Source: Hyphomonadaceae bacterium UBA2389 | Lineage (GTDB): Bacteria > Pseudomonadota > Alphaproteobacteria > Caulobacterales > Aquidulcibacteraceae | Length of the DNA: 15,483 bases | Assembly: GCA_002343395.1 (NCBI GenBank) | Contig: DDSN01000038.1 | Coordinates: 1 to 15,483, forward strand | Reading direction: 5' to 3' | Part shown: in pieces, positions 1-7,506 of the stretch | How the letters are laid out: each line of letters opens with the position of its first letter | Position numbering within the stretch: the stretch's first letter is position 1 | Position numbers and translations under genes: made by a program | Notes under the pieces: model-generated | What the model saw: the letters and a program-made list of their open reading frames with translations, nothing else | Told to the model about the DNA's origin: nothing | Databases searched by the model: none

Positions 1-1148
1 GTGTTCACACCGCTCCACGCGCGCGCGGCGCCGTCCGTGGGAAGCACGTGACTTGGACCGCAAACATAGTCGCCGAACGCCTCCGCACCGCCGGCGCCCA
101 TGAACACGGCGCCCGCGTTTTCGATCGTCGGAACAAGCCCCTCCGGCTCCGACACCTGGAGCGACAAGTGCTCGGGCGCGTAAGCGTTCGCCACATCGGC
201 CGCCGCCGCGAGAGACTCGACGACAAACGCGCGCGCATGGGCGAGCGCTTCGCGTGCAACAGACGCGCGCGGCAGCGTGCTTACCTGCCGCTCCACTTCG
301 GCCGCCGCCTTAGCGACGAATGCCGCGCTTGTGGCGACGAGAAGGACCTGCGCATCCGCGTCATGCTCCGCTTGGCTCAGCAAGTCGGCGGCGACCAGCT
401 TGGGATCGGCGGCCGCGTCCGCGATCACCATCAGTTCGCTAGGTCCCGCCGGCAGGTCGATCGCGGGACCGTTGGGCAACGAGGCTGCATAACGCTTCGC
501 CTCCGCGACATAAGCATTGCCGGGGCCAAAGATTTTGTCTGCCCTTGGCGTCCCGCAACCTAGCGCCAATGCGGCGATCGCTTGGGCGCCGCCTAACAAC
601 CAAAGACCATCGAGGCCGCACGCGGCGGCGGCGGCGATCATCATTGGCTGAGCGTTTCCGTCGCGCCCGGGCGGCGTCACCGCGACGCGCTCCGCGACGC
701 CCGCGATGCGCGCCGGCTCTGCCAGCATCACCAACGTCGAAAACAGAGGCGCGCTGCCGCCCGGCACATAGAGACCGCACGTCGCAATCGCGCGCCACAC
801 GCGGTCGCACCGGACGCCAGGTTGGAGGGTCACCGACGTGTCTAAGGGTTTTGTCGCCTCGTGAAAGGCGCGCACGTTCCGCACCGCGAAATCCAGTGCT
901 TCAAGGTCCTCCTGGCTCACGCACGCACGCGCTGCATCGACGGCATCGGCGCTCAATTCGATGCGCTTCGGCTCGTGTTTGTCGAGCTCAGTCGACCAAG
1001 CGCGGACGGCGCTCCATCCGCGCGTCTCGACGTCATCGAAAATCGCGCGCACCACGTCCACGACACGCGCGTCGCGGCGCGGCGCGGGCCGCGCCAGCGC
1101 AGACCGCTTTTCTTCCGCCGACAGCGCCGCCCAGACCAACGTCTTCAT
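1..1148 (-). CDS. hisD: Histidinol dehydrogenase, 3' end cut off by the window edge
   Basis: HisD carries out the last two steps of histidine synthesis, the NAD-dependent oxidation of L-histidinol to histidine with a zinc ion in the active site. Translating the minus strand from the ATG at 1148 gives 382 residues with no stop. Family signatures are GLYVPGG (125-131), GGAQAIAALA (186-195), KIFGPGNAYVAEAK (205-218) and DLPAGPSE (231-238). The residues known in E. coli HisD fall at the same numbers here: zinc ligands Gln259, His262 and Asp360, and catalytic Glu326, His327 and His367. The remaining zinc ligand (His419 in E. coli) and about 50 C-terminal residues lie outside the window. The gene starts 5 bases after the hisG stop, so it is probably cotranscribed with hisG. 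The CGPSHVLPT segment differs slightly from the common SGxNHVLPT form. Confidence 0.96.
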   Translation of the reverse strand, partial: MKTLVWAALSAEEKRSALARPAPRRDARVVDVVRAIFDDVETRGWSAVRAWSTELDKHEPKRIELSADAVDAARACVSQEDLEALDFAVRNVRAFHEATKPLDTSVTLQPGVRCDRVWRAIATCGLYVPGGSAPLFSTLVMLAEPARIAGVAERVAVTPPGRDGNAQPMMIAAAAACGLDGLWLLGGAQAIAALALGCGTPRADKIFGPGNAYVAEAKRYAASLPNGPAIDLPAGPSELMVIADAAADPKLVAADLLSQAEHDADAQVLLVATSAAFVAKAAAEVERQVSTLPRASVAREALAHARAFVVESLAAAADVANAYAPEHLSLQVSEPEGLVPTIENAGAVFMGAGGAEAFGDYVCGPSHVLPTDGAARAWSGVN

Positions 1149-1153
1149 CGCGA

Positions 1154-2020
1154 TCACATCATCTTCTCGATGGGCAGCACGAGAATGGACGAGGCGCCAG
1201 CAGCTTTCAGCCGCTCCAGCGTCTCCCAGAACACCGACTCTTGACACACCGCATGCACCGCGACCGCGTCCTCGCGGCCCGCGAGCGGCGTCACAGTAGG
1301 CGCATCGGCGCCCGGCAGTATCCTCGAAATCTCCGGCAACACCGCGCGCGGCGCGTTCATCATCACGTATTTCGCGCCGAGGCTCGCCACGACGCCGCGA
1401 ATGCGTTGCACGACGCTTTCAGCAACGCTGTCTAGCCCCGCATGCACCGAGGGCGCGCGCACAAGCGCCGCTTCGCTGCGCAACACGGTTTCAACGGCGA
1501 CCAACCCATTTGCCTCGAGCGTCGCGCCGGTGGAGACCAGATCGCAGATCGCGTGCGCCATCTTCAGGCGTGGCGCGACTTCCACCGCGCCGCGCAAGGT
1601 GACGATATCGGCTTCAACCGCGTTCTCTTTCAAAAACCGCGACAGGACGCGGGGGTAGGATGTGGCGATACGGCGACCCGCCAGACTGCTTGGGCCGCCA
1701 TAGGCGAAACCCTCGGGCACGGCGAGCTTGAGCTCGCATCGCCCAAATCCGAGCGCCATGAGTTCCTCCGGCGCGCGCGCGCCGCCGAACTCCGCCAAAA
1801 CGTTGCGTCCAACGATGCCGAAATCCGCCACGCCATCGGCCACAAACGCCGGAATGTCGTCATCGCGGATCCGCAGCAGATCGATCGGCGCATTCTCAAC
1901 CCGGTAGAGCAGTTCGTTGGCGCCCTTCACGAGGCGAAACCCCGCGCTCTCCAATATGCCCAAGCTGCGCTCGGCGAGGCGGCCGCTCTTCTGGATGGCT
2001 ATACGAAGACGCGCGGTCAT
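1154..2020 (-). CDS. hisG: ATP phosphoribosyltransferase, long (HisZ-independent) form
   Basis: HisG joins ATP and PRPP in the committed step of histidine synthesis. The 288-residue product aligns by eye along its whole length with the long E. coli-type HisG: N-terminal RLRIAIQKSGRLAERS, then LRIRDDDIP (49-57), the PRPP-binding segment AICDLVSTGATLEANGL (157-173), and the C-terminal GASSILVLPIEKM, which belongs to the ACT-like histidine feedback domain. Having that domain implies direct allosteric inhibition by histidine and no need for HisZ. I chose the ATG at 2020 rather than the in-frame ATG at 2185: the protein homology begins there, GGAAGAAG lies just upstream, and it overlaps the preceding gene's stop as ATGA. 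Confidence 0.96.
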   Translation of the reverse strand: MTARLRIAIQKSGRLAERSLGILESAGFRLVKGANELLYRVENAPIDLLRIRDDDIPAFVADGVADFGIVGRNVLAEFGGARAPEELMALGFGRCELKLAVPEGFAYGGPSSLAGRRIATSYPRVLSRFLKENAVEADIVTLRGAVEVAPRLKMAHAICDLVSTGATLEANGLVAVETVLRSEAALVRAPSVHAGLDSVAESVVQRIRGVVASLGAKYVMMNAPRAVLPEISRILPGADAPTVTPLAGREDAVAVHAVCQESVFWETLERLKAAGASSILVLPIEKMM

Positions 2021-2298
2021 CGCTTCTTCCCCGCCAAACGATCGAGAATACGGCGATACCCCTTGTAGGGCATCTCCTTCAAAAACCGCGCCACGCGCAC
2101 CACCGTCGCGGTGCTTGCTTCCGCCTTCTGGGCGATGTCGCGGTAGGACAACTCGCCTTCGTCGAGCAGACGGGCGACCAGCCATCGCTCCGACAAAGCG
2201 CGCACCTCGCCCGGCGTGCAGAGATCGCTCAGAAACGCCTGCGCTTCGGCGCGGCTGCGCAAGGCCAGGATGGCGTCGTAAAGATCAGGCTTCGACAT
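2017..2298 (-). CDS. TrpR-family transcriptional regulator (YerC/YecD type), probable regulator of the his genes
   Basis: A 93-residue, all-helical protein of the Trp-repressor superfamily. The signature runs from CTPGEVRALSERWLVARLL (27-45) into a helix-turn-helix at about 50-72 containing SYRDIAQKAEASTATVVRV. It resembles the YerC/YecD branch rather than TrpR itself. It is first in a three-gene unit and its stop overlaps the hisG start (ATGA), so the context suggests that it controls histidine synthesis; that role is inference. A palindrome resembling the TrpR operator lies 9 bases before its start, which would fit autoregulation. There is no good Shine-Dalgarno sequence before the ATG. If the promoter I mark is right, the transcript would be almost leaderless. 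Confidence 0.88.
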   Translation of the reverse strand: MSKPDLYDAILALRSRAEAQAFLSDLCTPGEVRALSERWLVARLLDEGELSYRDIAQKAEASTATVVRVARFLKEMPYKGYRRILDRLAGKKR

Positions 2299-2306
2299 GT
2301 CTTGGT

Positions 2307-2324
2307 GTGCTACTACGCTAATAC
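2307..2324. promoter_or_regulatory. TrpR-operator-like palindrome upstream of the TrpR-family gene
   Basis: The 18 bases GTGCTACTACGCTAATAC match the symmetric E. coli TrpR operator GTACTAGTTAACTAGTAC at 12 positions by direct comparison, including the outer GT..TA / TA..AC arms. The site overlaps the candidate -10 element and lies just before the gene for a TrpR relative, as expected for an autorepression operator. One site matched against a remembered consensus is modest evidence. Confidence 0.35.
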
Positions 2325-2335
2325 GACGTTGACAA
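2307..2335 (-). promoter_or_regulatory. Candidate promoter of the TrpR-like gene-hisG-hisD unit
   Basis: Read on the minus strand, TTGTCA at 2335-2330 matches the sigma-70 -35 consensus at 5 of 6 positions. A weak -10 candidate, TAGCAC, follows after a 17-base spacer (2312-2307). Transcription would then begin near 2300, almost at the start codon at 2298. The -10 match is poor, so the assignment is tentative. Confidence 0.35.
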
Positions 2336-2363
2336 GCCCCCGCTGCATCCAGGCCTGCCGGCT

Positions 2364-3362
2364 TTAGGACAGCCAGGGCGGGATGGGCAGGTTGTTGGCT
2401 TTCAGGAACTCAGGGTTGAACAAACGGCCCATATAGCGATTGCCGTAGTCGCACAGGATGGTGACGATGGTTTTTCCTGGCCCCAGCGCCTTCGCCAGGC
2501 GTGTCGCCCCCAAAACGTTGAGCGCGGACGATCCGCCGACGCAAAGGCCTTCCTCCTGGACGAGCCGATAGAGCACCGGAAGCCAGTCGGCGTCCGCCAC
2601 GCGAAACGCCTCGTCCACGACCACGCCCTCGAGGTTCGCGGTGATGCGGCCCTGACCGATGCCCTCGGTGATCGAGCTGCCTTCGGCCTTCAGTTCGCCG
2701 TGCTTGTACCAGTTGAACAACGCCGCGCCGTGGGGATCAGACAAGCCGATGACGACATCCTTGCTCTTCGCCTTGAGCCCGAGACTGACGCCGCCCAACG
2801 TGCCGCCCGATCCAACCGCGCAGATAAAGCCGTCGATCTTGCCTTGGGTGTCGCGCCAGATTTCTTCCGCCGTGGTTTCGATGTGACCCTGGCGGTTGGC
2901 GACGTTATCGAACTGGTTCGCCCAGATCGCGCCGTTGGGTTCCGACTTCGCCTTCTCCTCGGCGATGCGCCGCGCGACCTTGGGGTAATGATTGTCGCTC
3001 GCCGCGGGCGCTGGATCGACCTGCACGAGCTCCGCGCCGAGTGCGATGACGGCGTCCTTCTTTTCCTGGCTCTGCGTGCGGGGCATGACGACCACCACGC
3101 GATAGCCCTTGGCCGCGCCAATCAACGCCAAGCCAATGCCCGTGTTGCCAGCAGTGCCCTCCACGATCACGCCGCCGGGCTTGAGCGCGCCGCGCCGCTC
3201 GGCGTCCTGCACGATCGCCAACGCAGCCCGGTCCTTCACGGATTGGCCGGGATTGAGAAACTCCGCCTTGCCCAGAATGGTGCATCCTGTCTCCTCGGAT
3301 GCGCGTTTCAGCTTAATGAGCGGCGTGTCGCCGATCGCGGAGAGAACCGAAGAATAGATCAT
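2364..3362 (-). CDS. cysK: Cysteine synthase A, O-acetylserine (thiol)-lyase
   Basis: A PLP enzyme that makes cysteine from O-acetylserine and sulfide, the end step of the operon. The 332-residue protein has the PLP-binding lysine in QSVKDRAA (Lys43), the substrate loop GTAGNTG (69-75), the phosphate-binding GSGGTLGG (184-191) and a C-terminal GGSSA (276-280). Length and motifs fit CysK. A cystathionine beta-synthase-like or CysM-type role is less likely given the sulfate-reduction context. It starts 11 bases after the fpr stop and is the last gene of that run. No U-tract terminator is visible in the 65 bases after it. Confidence 0.93.
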   Translation of the reverse strand: MIYSSVLSAIGDTPLIKLKRASEETGCTILGKAEFLNPGQSVKDRAALAIVQDAERRGALKPGGVIVEGTAGNTGIGLALIGAAKGYRVVVVMPRTQSQEKKDAVIALGAELVQVDPAPAASDNHYPKVARRIAEEKAKSEPNGAIWANQFDNVANRQGHIETTAEEIWRDTQGKIDGFICAVGSGGTLGGVSLGLKAKSKDVVIGLSDPHGAALFNWYKHGELKAEGSSITEGIGQGRITANLEGVVVDEAFRVADADWLPVLYRLVQEEGLCVGGSSALNVLGATRLAKALGPGKTIVTILCDYGNRYMGRLFNPEFLKANNLPIPPWLS

Positions 3363-3373
3363 GCGCGCCTCGC

Positions 3374-4177
3374 CTAGCGATCAACAAACGCCCGCTCGAA
3401 GACAAAATCGCCGGGCTGTTGATTTGAGCCTTCCTCGAAGCCGCGCGTCAACAGCATCCCTCTGAGATCGGCGACCATGGCGCTGGAGCCGCAAATCATC
3501 ACCCGGTCATGTCGTGGATCGAGCGGCCGCGCCTTCAGCGCGGCGAACAGCGCCTCACTTTCAATCAGGTCGGTGATCCGGCCCGTCAGCGCATGGCGCT
3601 CTTGCGTCAGACTTGACACGAAACGGAGTTGACCGCGCGCAACCTCGCCGATCAAGGGATGCGCGTGCGCCGCGGCCACCTGTTCCCGCGCGAACGCGAG
3701 TTCGACACTGGTCCGGCAGGTCTGCGTGAGTATGACCTGCTCGTACCGCTCGTAAGTCTCCGGGTCATGAATGAGGCTCGCGAACGGTGCAATGCCTGTC
3801 CCCGTCGACAAAAGGAACAGGCGGCGCCCAGGCCGCAAGGCGTCGAGCACCAAGGTTCCCGTGGCCTTGCGCCCAATGAGCACGAGATCGCCTGCCGAGA
3901 TTTGCGCGAGGCGGCTTGTCAGCGGCCCGTCCTTGACCTTGATTGAGTAGAACGCGAGTTCGTCGCTCCACGCCGGACTCGCCACGGAATAGGCGCGCAG
4001 TAAAGGCCTCTCACCCGAAGGCAGGCCAAGCATCACAAACTCGCCTGATCGGAATCGAAAGCTCGCGGGTCGCTCACAACTGAAGGCGAACAAGCGGTCG
4101 GAATAGTGCCGAACGTCGGTGACGGCGGCGAAGCGGGCGTTCGGCGGCGGCGGCAGCGCAAGGGCGAGCAAGGACAT
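3374..4177 (-). CDS. fpr: Ferredoxin/flavodoxin-NADP(+) reductase
   Basis: An FAD enzyme that exchanges electrons between NADPH and ferredoxin or flavodoxin. The 267-residue protein has the FAD motif RAYSVAS (61-67), the NADP motif GTGIAP (126-131), CGSSAM (229-234) and a C-terminus ending ERAFVDR, all typical of bacterial Fpr. I chose the ATG at 4177 over the one at 4270 because family homology starts there and the longer form would overlap the upstream permease gene by 89 bases. It lies 4 bases after that gene. No cysJ flavoprotein is present, so Fpr may supply electrons (through a ferredoxin or flavodoxin) to the sulfite reductase CysI. This is inference, although a comparable fpr-cysI linkage is known in Corynebacterium. 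Confidence 0.9.
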   Translation of the reverse strand: MSLLALALPPPPNARFAAVTDVRHYSDRLFAFSCERPASFRFRSGEFVMLGLPSGERPLLRAYSVASPAWSDELAFYSIKVKDGPLTSRLAQISAGDLVLIGRKATGTLVLDALRPGRRLFLLSTGTGIAPFASLIHDPETYERYEQVILTQTCRTSVELAFAREQVAAAHAHPLIGEVARGQLRFVSSLTQERHALTGRITDLIESEALFAALKARPLDPRHDRVMICGSSAMVADLRGMLLTRGFEEGSNQQPGDFVFERAFVDR

Positions 4178-4181
4178 GTGC

Positions 4182-4967
4182 TTACCCAAGAAGCCGGCGC
4201 AAAGATGCGAGGAACGTGAGGTGCGGATCGAGCGCCACTGTGATCTGCCAAAGGGCCAGTGACGACACAAAACTCCCGATGACGCCCATCAGCAAGCGCG
4301 GACGCACGACGCTCACGGCGTAGGCCGCGATCGGCGCAGCCAAGACGCCGCCAATGACCAGTCCCGCGATGTCGCTCCAGCGGACGCCGCCAAGCGCGAA
4401 GAAGAACGTCGCGGAAATGGCCGCGGTCACCAGAAATTCGGAAACGTTGACGCTGCCGACGGCCTCGCGCGGCGCATGCCCGCGTCCTAGCAGGGACGTC
4501 GTCGTAATCGGGCCCCAGCCGCCGCCGCCCGCGGCGTCAAGAAAGCCGCCGATTAGGCCGATCCGGCGCGCGCCGTTGGGCGCGACAGGTTTTTCCGGCG
4601 CACGGCGAAACGCCAACGTTATGACGAACGCGCCCATCAAAAAGAGGTAAGCGGAGACGAGCGGCTTAAGCAGAGAGACAGGCGCGAAAGAAACGGCGAG
4701 CGCGCCCGCGACGCCGCCCGCCACGCCAGCGGGCGCCAGGCGCCAAACCAGGCTCCATTGCACATTGCGCCGCCAGGCGTGCGCCGCGCCGGAAACGCCC
4801 GTGGAAAATATCTCGGCTGTGTGAACGGCGGCGCTGGCGAGCGCTGGCGGCGCGCCCATCGCGACAAGGAATGACGTGGAGACAAGGCCATACGCCATGC
4901 CGAGGGCGCCGTCGACGAGTTGCGCGGCGAAGCCCACGGCGACGGATTGCCAGAAAAACGGCTCCAT
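4182..4967 (-). CDS. TauE/SafE (CysZ-like) family permease
   Basis: A hydrophobic 261-residue inner-membrane protein with about seven or eight membrane segments. Family marks are HTAEIFSTGVSG (49-60) in the first half and GGFLDAAGGGGWGPITTTSL (140-159) in the second, reflecting the internal repeat of TauE/SafE transporters. Members move sulfite, sulfoacetate, sulfate or other anions. Its position inside a sulfate-assimilation operon suggests sulfate uptake or sulfite export; direction and substrate cannot be read from the sequence. It starts 3 bases after the stop of the siroheme gene, with GGGGTAG as a possible ribosome-binding site overlapping that stop. Confidence 0.88.
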   Translation of the reverse strand: MEPFFWQSVAVGFAAQLVDGALGMAYGLVSTSFLVAMGAPPALASAAVHTAEIFSTGVSGAAHAWRRNVQWSLVWRLAPAGVAGGVAGALAVSFAPVSLLKPLVSAYLFLMGAFVITLAFRRAPEKPVAPNGARRIGLIGGFLDAAGGGGWGPITTTSLLGRGHAPREAVGSVNVSEFLVTAAISATFFFALGGVRWSDIAGLVIGGVLAAPIAAYAVSVVRPRLLMGVIGSFVSSLALWQITVALDPHLTFLASLRRLLG

Positions 4968-4970
4968 GAG

Positions 4971-5525
4971 CTACCCCAACCCGTGCGCCGCGAGGCGAAG
5001 CCGCGCGTCCGAGACCAGCGCGTCAAAAGAGGCGCCTTCCTTGCGCAACGACGCACGCGCTTCCGCGATCTCGTCCAGGGCCCGGCCCCAATGCTCGGGA
5101 AACGCTTCGCTCAGACGTTCACCCGCCACGCGGGCGACGGCAGGACTGGCGCCGCCCGTGCCGGCGGCGAGCGTGAGCCGCCCACGACGCACCACAGCCG
5201 GTGTGTGGAACGCGCACAGCGCTGGCGCGTCCTCTACATTCACAAGCACGCGCGCACGCCGCGCCGTGTCGGCCAAGAGCTTCGCCTCCGCAGGGGCAAG
5301 ATCGGCGATCCAAACCGCGTGGTAACAAGCCAAATCGCCGCGCGAAGGGAGCCGGCGGGTCAACGTCGCGCCGGCGGCTGCTTCCAGTTCCGCTTCTGGC
5401 GCCTCCGACCAGACGTCGGGATCGCAGCCGCCACCGCGCAGCCAAGCGAGGCGCCGCAATGCGAGCGCGCCATTTCCGATCAAGGCTATTCTGGACGCCG
5501 AGGGATCAAGAAAAATTGGGATCAT
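4971..5525 (-). CDS. Precorrin-2 dehydrogenase / sirohydrochlorin ferrochelatase (CysG N-terminal type, short)
   Basis: This protein oxidises precorrin-2 with NAD and probably inserts iron to complete siroheme for CysI. The 184-residue product has an N-terminal Rossmann motif, GNGALALRR (17-25), a segment VNVEDAPALCAFHTPAVV (95-112) whose Asp99 aligns with the catalytic Asp105 of CysG, and GGASPAVAR (124-132), matching the SGTSPVLAR region of CysG. It is shorter than the roughly 210-residue CysG-N/Met8 proteins, and the usual Lys after the glycine motif is Arg. It overlaps cobA by ATGA. Together with cobA it covers the work of the fused CysG protein. Confidence 0.87.
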   Translation of the reverse strand: MIPIFLDPSASRIALIGNGALALRRLAWLRGGGCDPDVWSEAPEAELEAAAGATLTRRLPSRGDLACYHAVWIADLAPAEAKLLADTARRARVLVNVEDAPALCAFHTPAVVRRGRLTLAAGTGGASPAVARVAGERLSEAFPEHWGRALDEIAEARASLRKEGASFDALVSDARLRLAAHGLG

Positions 5526-6265
5526 GCGGCGCGATGCTCCCGCACGCCGACACGCGCTTCCGCCGCGATCGCGCCGACGATCAGGATGGAGGGCCCATCG
5601 CCAAGTGTCGCGGCGAGCGCCGGCAAATCGCGCAGAACGCCGCGAAGCTTGTTTTCCGAGGTCGCCGAGGCGCTTTCAACCAAGGCGATCGGCGTCGTGC
5701 GCGCGACACCACGCGCCGCCAAACCCTCCACGATGCGTTCCGCGTGAAGCGCGCCCATGTAGATGACGGCCGTCTCGGCGGCCGCGGCCGCATCCGCCCA
5801 GCGGTCCTCTGCGTGTTCGTTGCGCGCAACACGCGGTGTTACGAACGCCACCGACCGCGAGACGCCGCGCTCCGTCAGCGAGACGCCGAGCGCGGACGCA
5901 GCCGCGAACGCGGCGCTGACGCCGGGCACCGTGACGACCGCAATTCCCGACGCTTGGCAGGCGTCTATCTCCTCAGCGGCGCGCGCGAACAGATGTGGGT
6001 CGCCGCCCTTGAGCCGGACAACCACGCGATGGCGTAAGCCCATCCGCACGAGCAACCGGCAGATCAAGCGCTGATCGACCGAGGGACGGTGCGCGCGTTT
6101 TCCGACATTGTAGAAGCGCGCTTTCGGCGCCAGAGCCAGTACGTCATCCGAGACGAGCGCGTCATGAAGAACGACGTCGGCTTCCGCCAACAAGCGCGCG
6201 GCGCGCACCGTCAACAGGTCAGCCGCGCCGGGGCCGGCGCCAACAAGATAAACTGTCCCCGTCAT
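5522..6265 (-). CDS. cobA: Uroporphyrinogen-III C-methyltransferase (SUMT)
   Basis: This enzyme adds two SAM-derived methyl groups to uroporphyrinogen III to give precorrin-2, the entry to siroheme. The 247-residue protein shows VGAGPGAADLLT (8-19), VRLKGGDPHLFARAAEE (83-99), VPGVSAA (113-119) and YMG (169-171), all hallmarks of SUMT proteins such as the CysG C-terminal half. I chose the start at 6265 because the glycine motif lies at the usual distance and it overlaps the cysH stop as ATGA; an in-frame ATG at 6325 would extend into cysH. Placement between cysH and the dehydrogenase/chelatase points to siroheme for sulfite reduction rather than cobalamin. Confidence 0.93.
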   Translation of the reverse strand: MTGTVYLVGAGPGAADLLTVRAARLLAEADVVLHDALVSDDVLALAPKARFYNVGKRAHRPSVDQRLICRLLVRMGLRHRVVVRLKGGDPHLFARAAEEIDACQASGIAVVTVPGVSAAFAAASALGVSLTERGVSRSVAFVTPRVARNEHAEDRWADAAAAAETAVIYMGALHAERIVEGLAARGVARTTPIALVESASATSENKLRGVLRDLPALAATLGDGPSILIVGAIAAEARVGVREHRAA

Positions 6266-7506
6266 GCCGCCTCCGGCGCGTGCGCATGCAAGCCGCACTC
6301 CTTGTTGGCTTGCGCCTCCCACCACCAGCGGCCGGAGCGTGGATCATCGCCCGGGCGAACGGCCTTCGTGCAGGGTTCGCACCCGATCGAGACATAGCCG
6401 CGCGCGTATAATGCGTTGGTCGGGATGTCGTAGCGGCCCGCGTAAGCGAGGACGTCCGACCAGGTCCATTCGGCCAGCGGATTGTATTTAACGATGCCGC
6501 GTTCAACGTCATGCTCGCGCTCCGCCAGGGCCGCGCGGCTCACCGCCTGATCTCGTCGCTGCCCCGTGATCCAGGCGTCGCGCCCTTCAAGCGCCATGCC
6601 CAACGGCGCGACCTTGCGGATGGCGCAGCAGAGCTTGCGTTGCGCCACGCCCTCATAAAACCCATCACGGCCATGTGCGGCGACGTAGGCAGCCACCGCG
6701 CGAGCGCCCGGGGAAAACACCCGCACATCCAGGCCGTACCGCCGTCGCACCTCCGGAACGAGCGCCAGCGTCTCCGAATGCAGGCGTCCTGTATCCAGAG
6801 TGAAAATATCGATGGGAAGTTTGAGACGCGCGATGGCGTCCGTCATCACCATATCTTCCGCCGCCAGGCTGGACGCGAGCGCGGGCCGTTCGTGTTGCTC
6901 CGATATCGCGACGAGCGCGCGCTCCAACAGCAGCGTACGCGCGCTTAAGTTGGCGTCGTCTCGCGCCGCTTGATCGCCAGCCACAGCCGCGCCTTGGTAA
7001 GCCACGGGGAACGCCTGTAGCGCCGCGAGCGCACGCTCTGGCGACTGATCGTCGCGCAACGCCAGGGAATCGAAGCCGACGCGCGTCAGCGCCAGCGCCT
7101 GATCCGCGGTCACCGCGCCAAGCGCCCGCAGTCTGCCCGTGTAGCCAAGGCGATTGCGCAACAGGAACGCATGCGTATAGCCGCGCCCGTCGCCGATGCG
7201 GTGAAAGTCCACCGCAACGAGCGCAGCGTTCGATAACTTCCCGGCAAGCACACGAGCGTCATCGCCCGGTTGCAGCAGCACGGCGCCGCGGCCATCGCCT
7301 GCCAGCCACTCTTGCAGCGAGGCGTAGCGTCCGCCCTCCCATTCCTCAGCGGATGGGCGGCTCGCCGGCTTGACCACCGGCACGATCTTCTTGCGCGCGT
7401 CGCCATGACCGCCATTGGCCGGCGCATTGGGAGTCCTCTCCGGTGGCGCGAGGCGCGCTCCAATCACACACGGGCCGTCGGGCGTGATCTCGACGATGAC
7501 GCTCAT
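6262..7506 (-). CDS. cysH: DUF934-CysH fusion: adenylyl-sulfate (APS) reductase with N-terminal DUF934 domain
   Basis: CysH reduces activated sulfate to sulfite. The 414-residue protein has two parts. Residues about 40-165 look like DUF934 (DFHRIGDGRGYTHAFLLR at 100-117, then GYTGRLRALG and GFDSLALRDD), normally a separate small protein next to cysI. Residues about 190-414 are the reductase: SSLAAEDMVMTD (212-223), TLDTGRLHSET (236-246), a Cys-Cys pair (293-294), CEPC (376-379) and the catalytic KECGLH (402-407, Cys404). The CC...CxxC set binds a [4Fe-4S] cluster and marks the APS-using type, so APS kinase would not be needed for this route. It overlaps cysI and cobA by ATGA. I read the fusion as genuine because the frame is continuous with no internal stop. 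Confidence 0.92.
   Translation of the reverse strand: MSVIVEITPDGPCVIGARLAPPERTPNAPANGGHGDARKKIVPVVKPASRPSAEEWEGGRYASLQEWLAGDGRGAVLLQPGDDARVLAGKLSNAALVAVDFHRIGDGRGYTHAFLLRNRLGYTGRLRALGAVTADQALALTRVGFDSLALRDDQSPERALAALQAFPVAYQGAAVAGDQAARDDANLSARTLLLERALVAISEQHERPALASSLAAEDMVMTDAIARLKLPIDIFTLDTGRLHSETLALVPEVRRRYGLDVRVFSPGARAVAAYVAAHGRDGFYEGVAQRKLCCAIRKVAPLGMALEGRDAWITGQRRDQAVSRAALAEREHDVERGIVKYNPLAEWTWSDVLAYAGRYDIPTNALYARGYVSIGCEPCTKAVRPGDDPRSGRWWWEAQANKECGLHAHAPEAA

Noticed and set aside
545..1435. A 296-codon plus-strand frame opposite hisD and hisG
   Set aside because: The product is a low-complexity Arg/Ala/Ser-rich shadow, while the opposite strand encodes hisD and hisG with conserved catalytic residues.
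2021..2185. An upstream ATG for hisG at 2185
   Set aside because: The extra 55 residues overlap the TrpR-like gene and have no HisG similarity; the ATGA-coupled start at 2020 fits.
2299..2363. A terminator after cysK (AAGCC ... GGCTT arms)
   Set aside because: The stem is 5 bp with a large loop and no following U-tract, so it cannot be told from chance.
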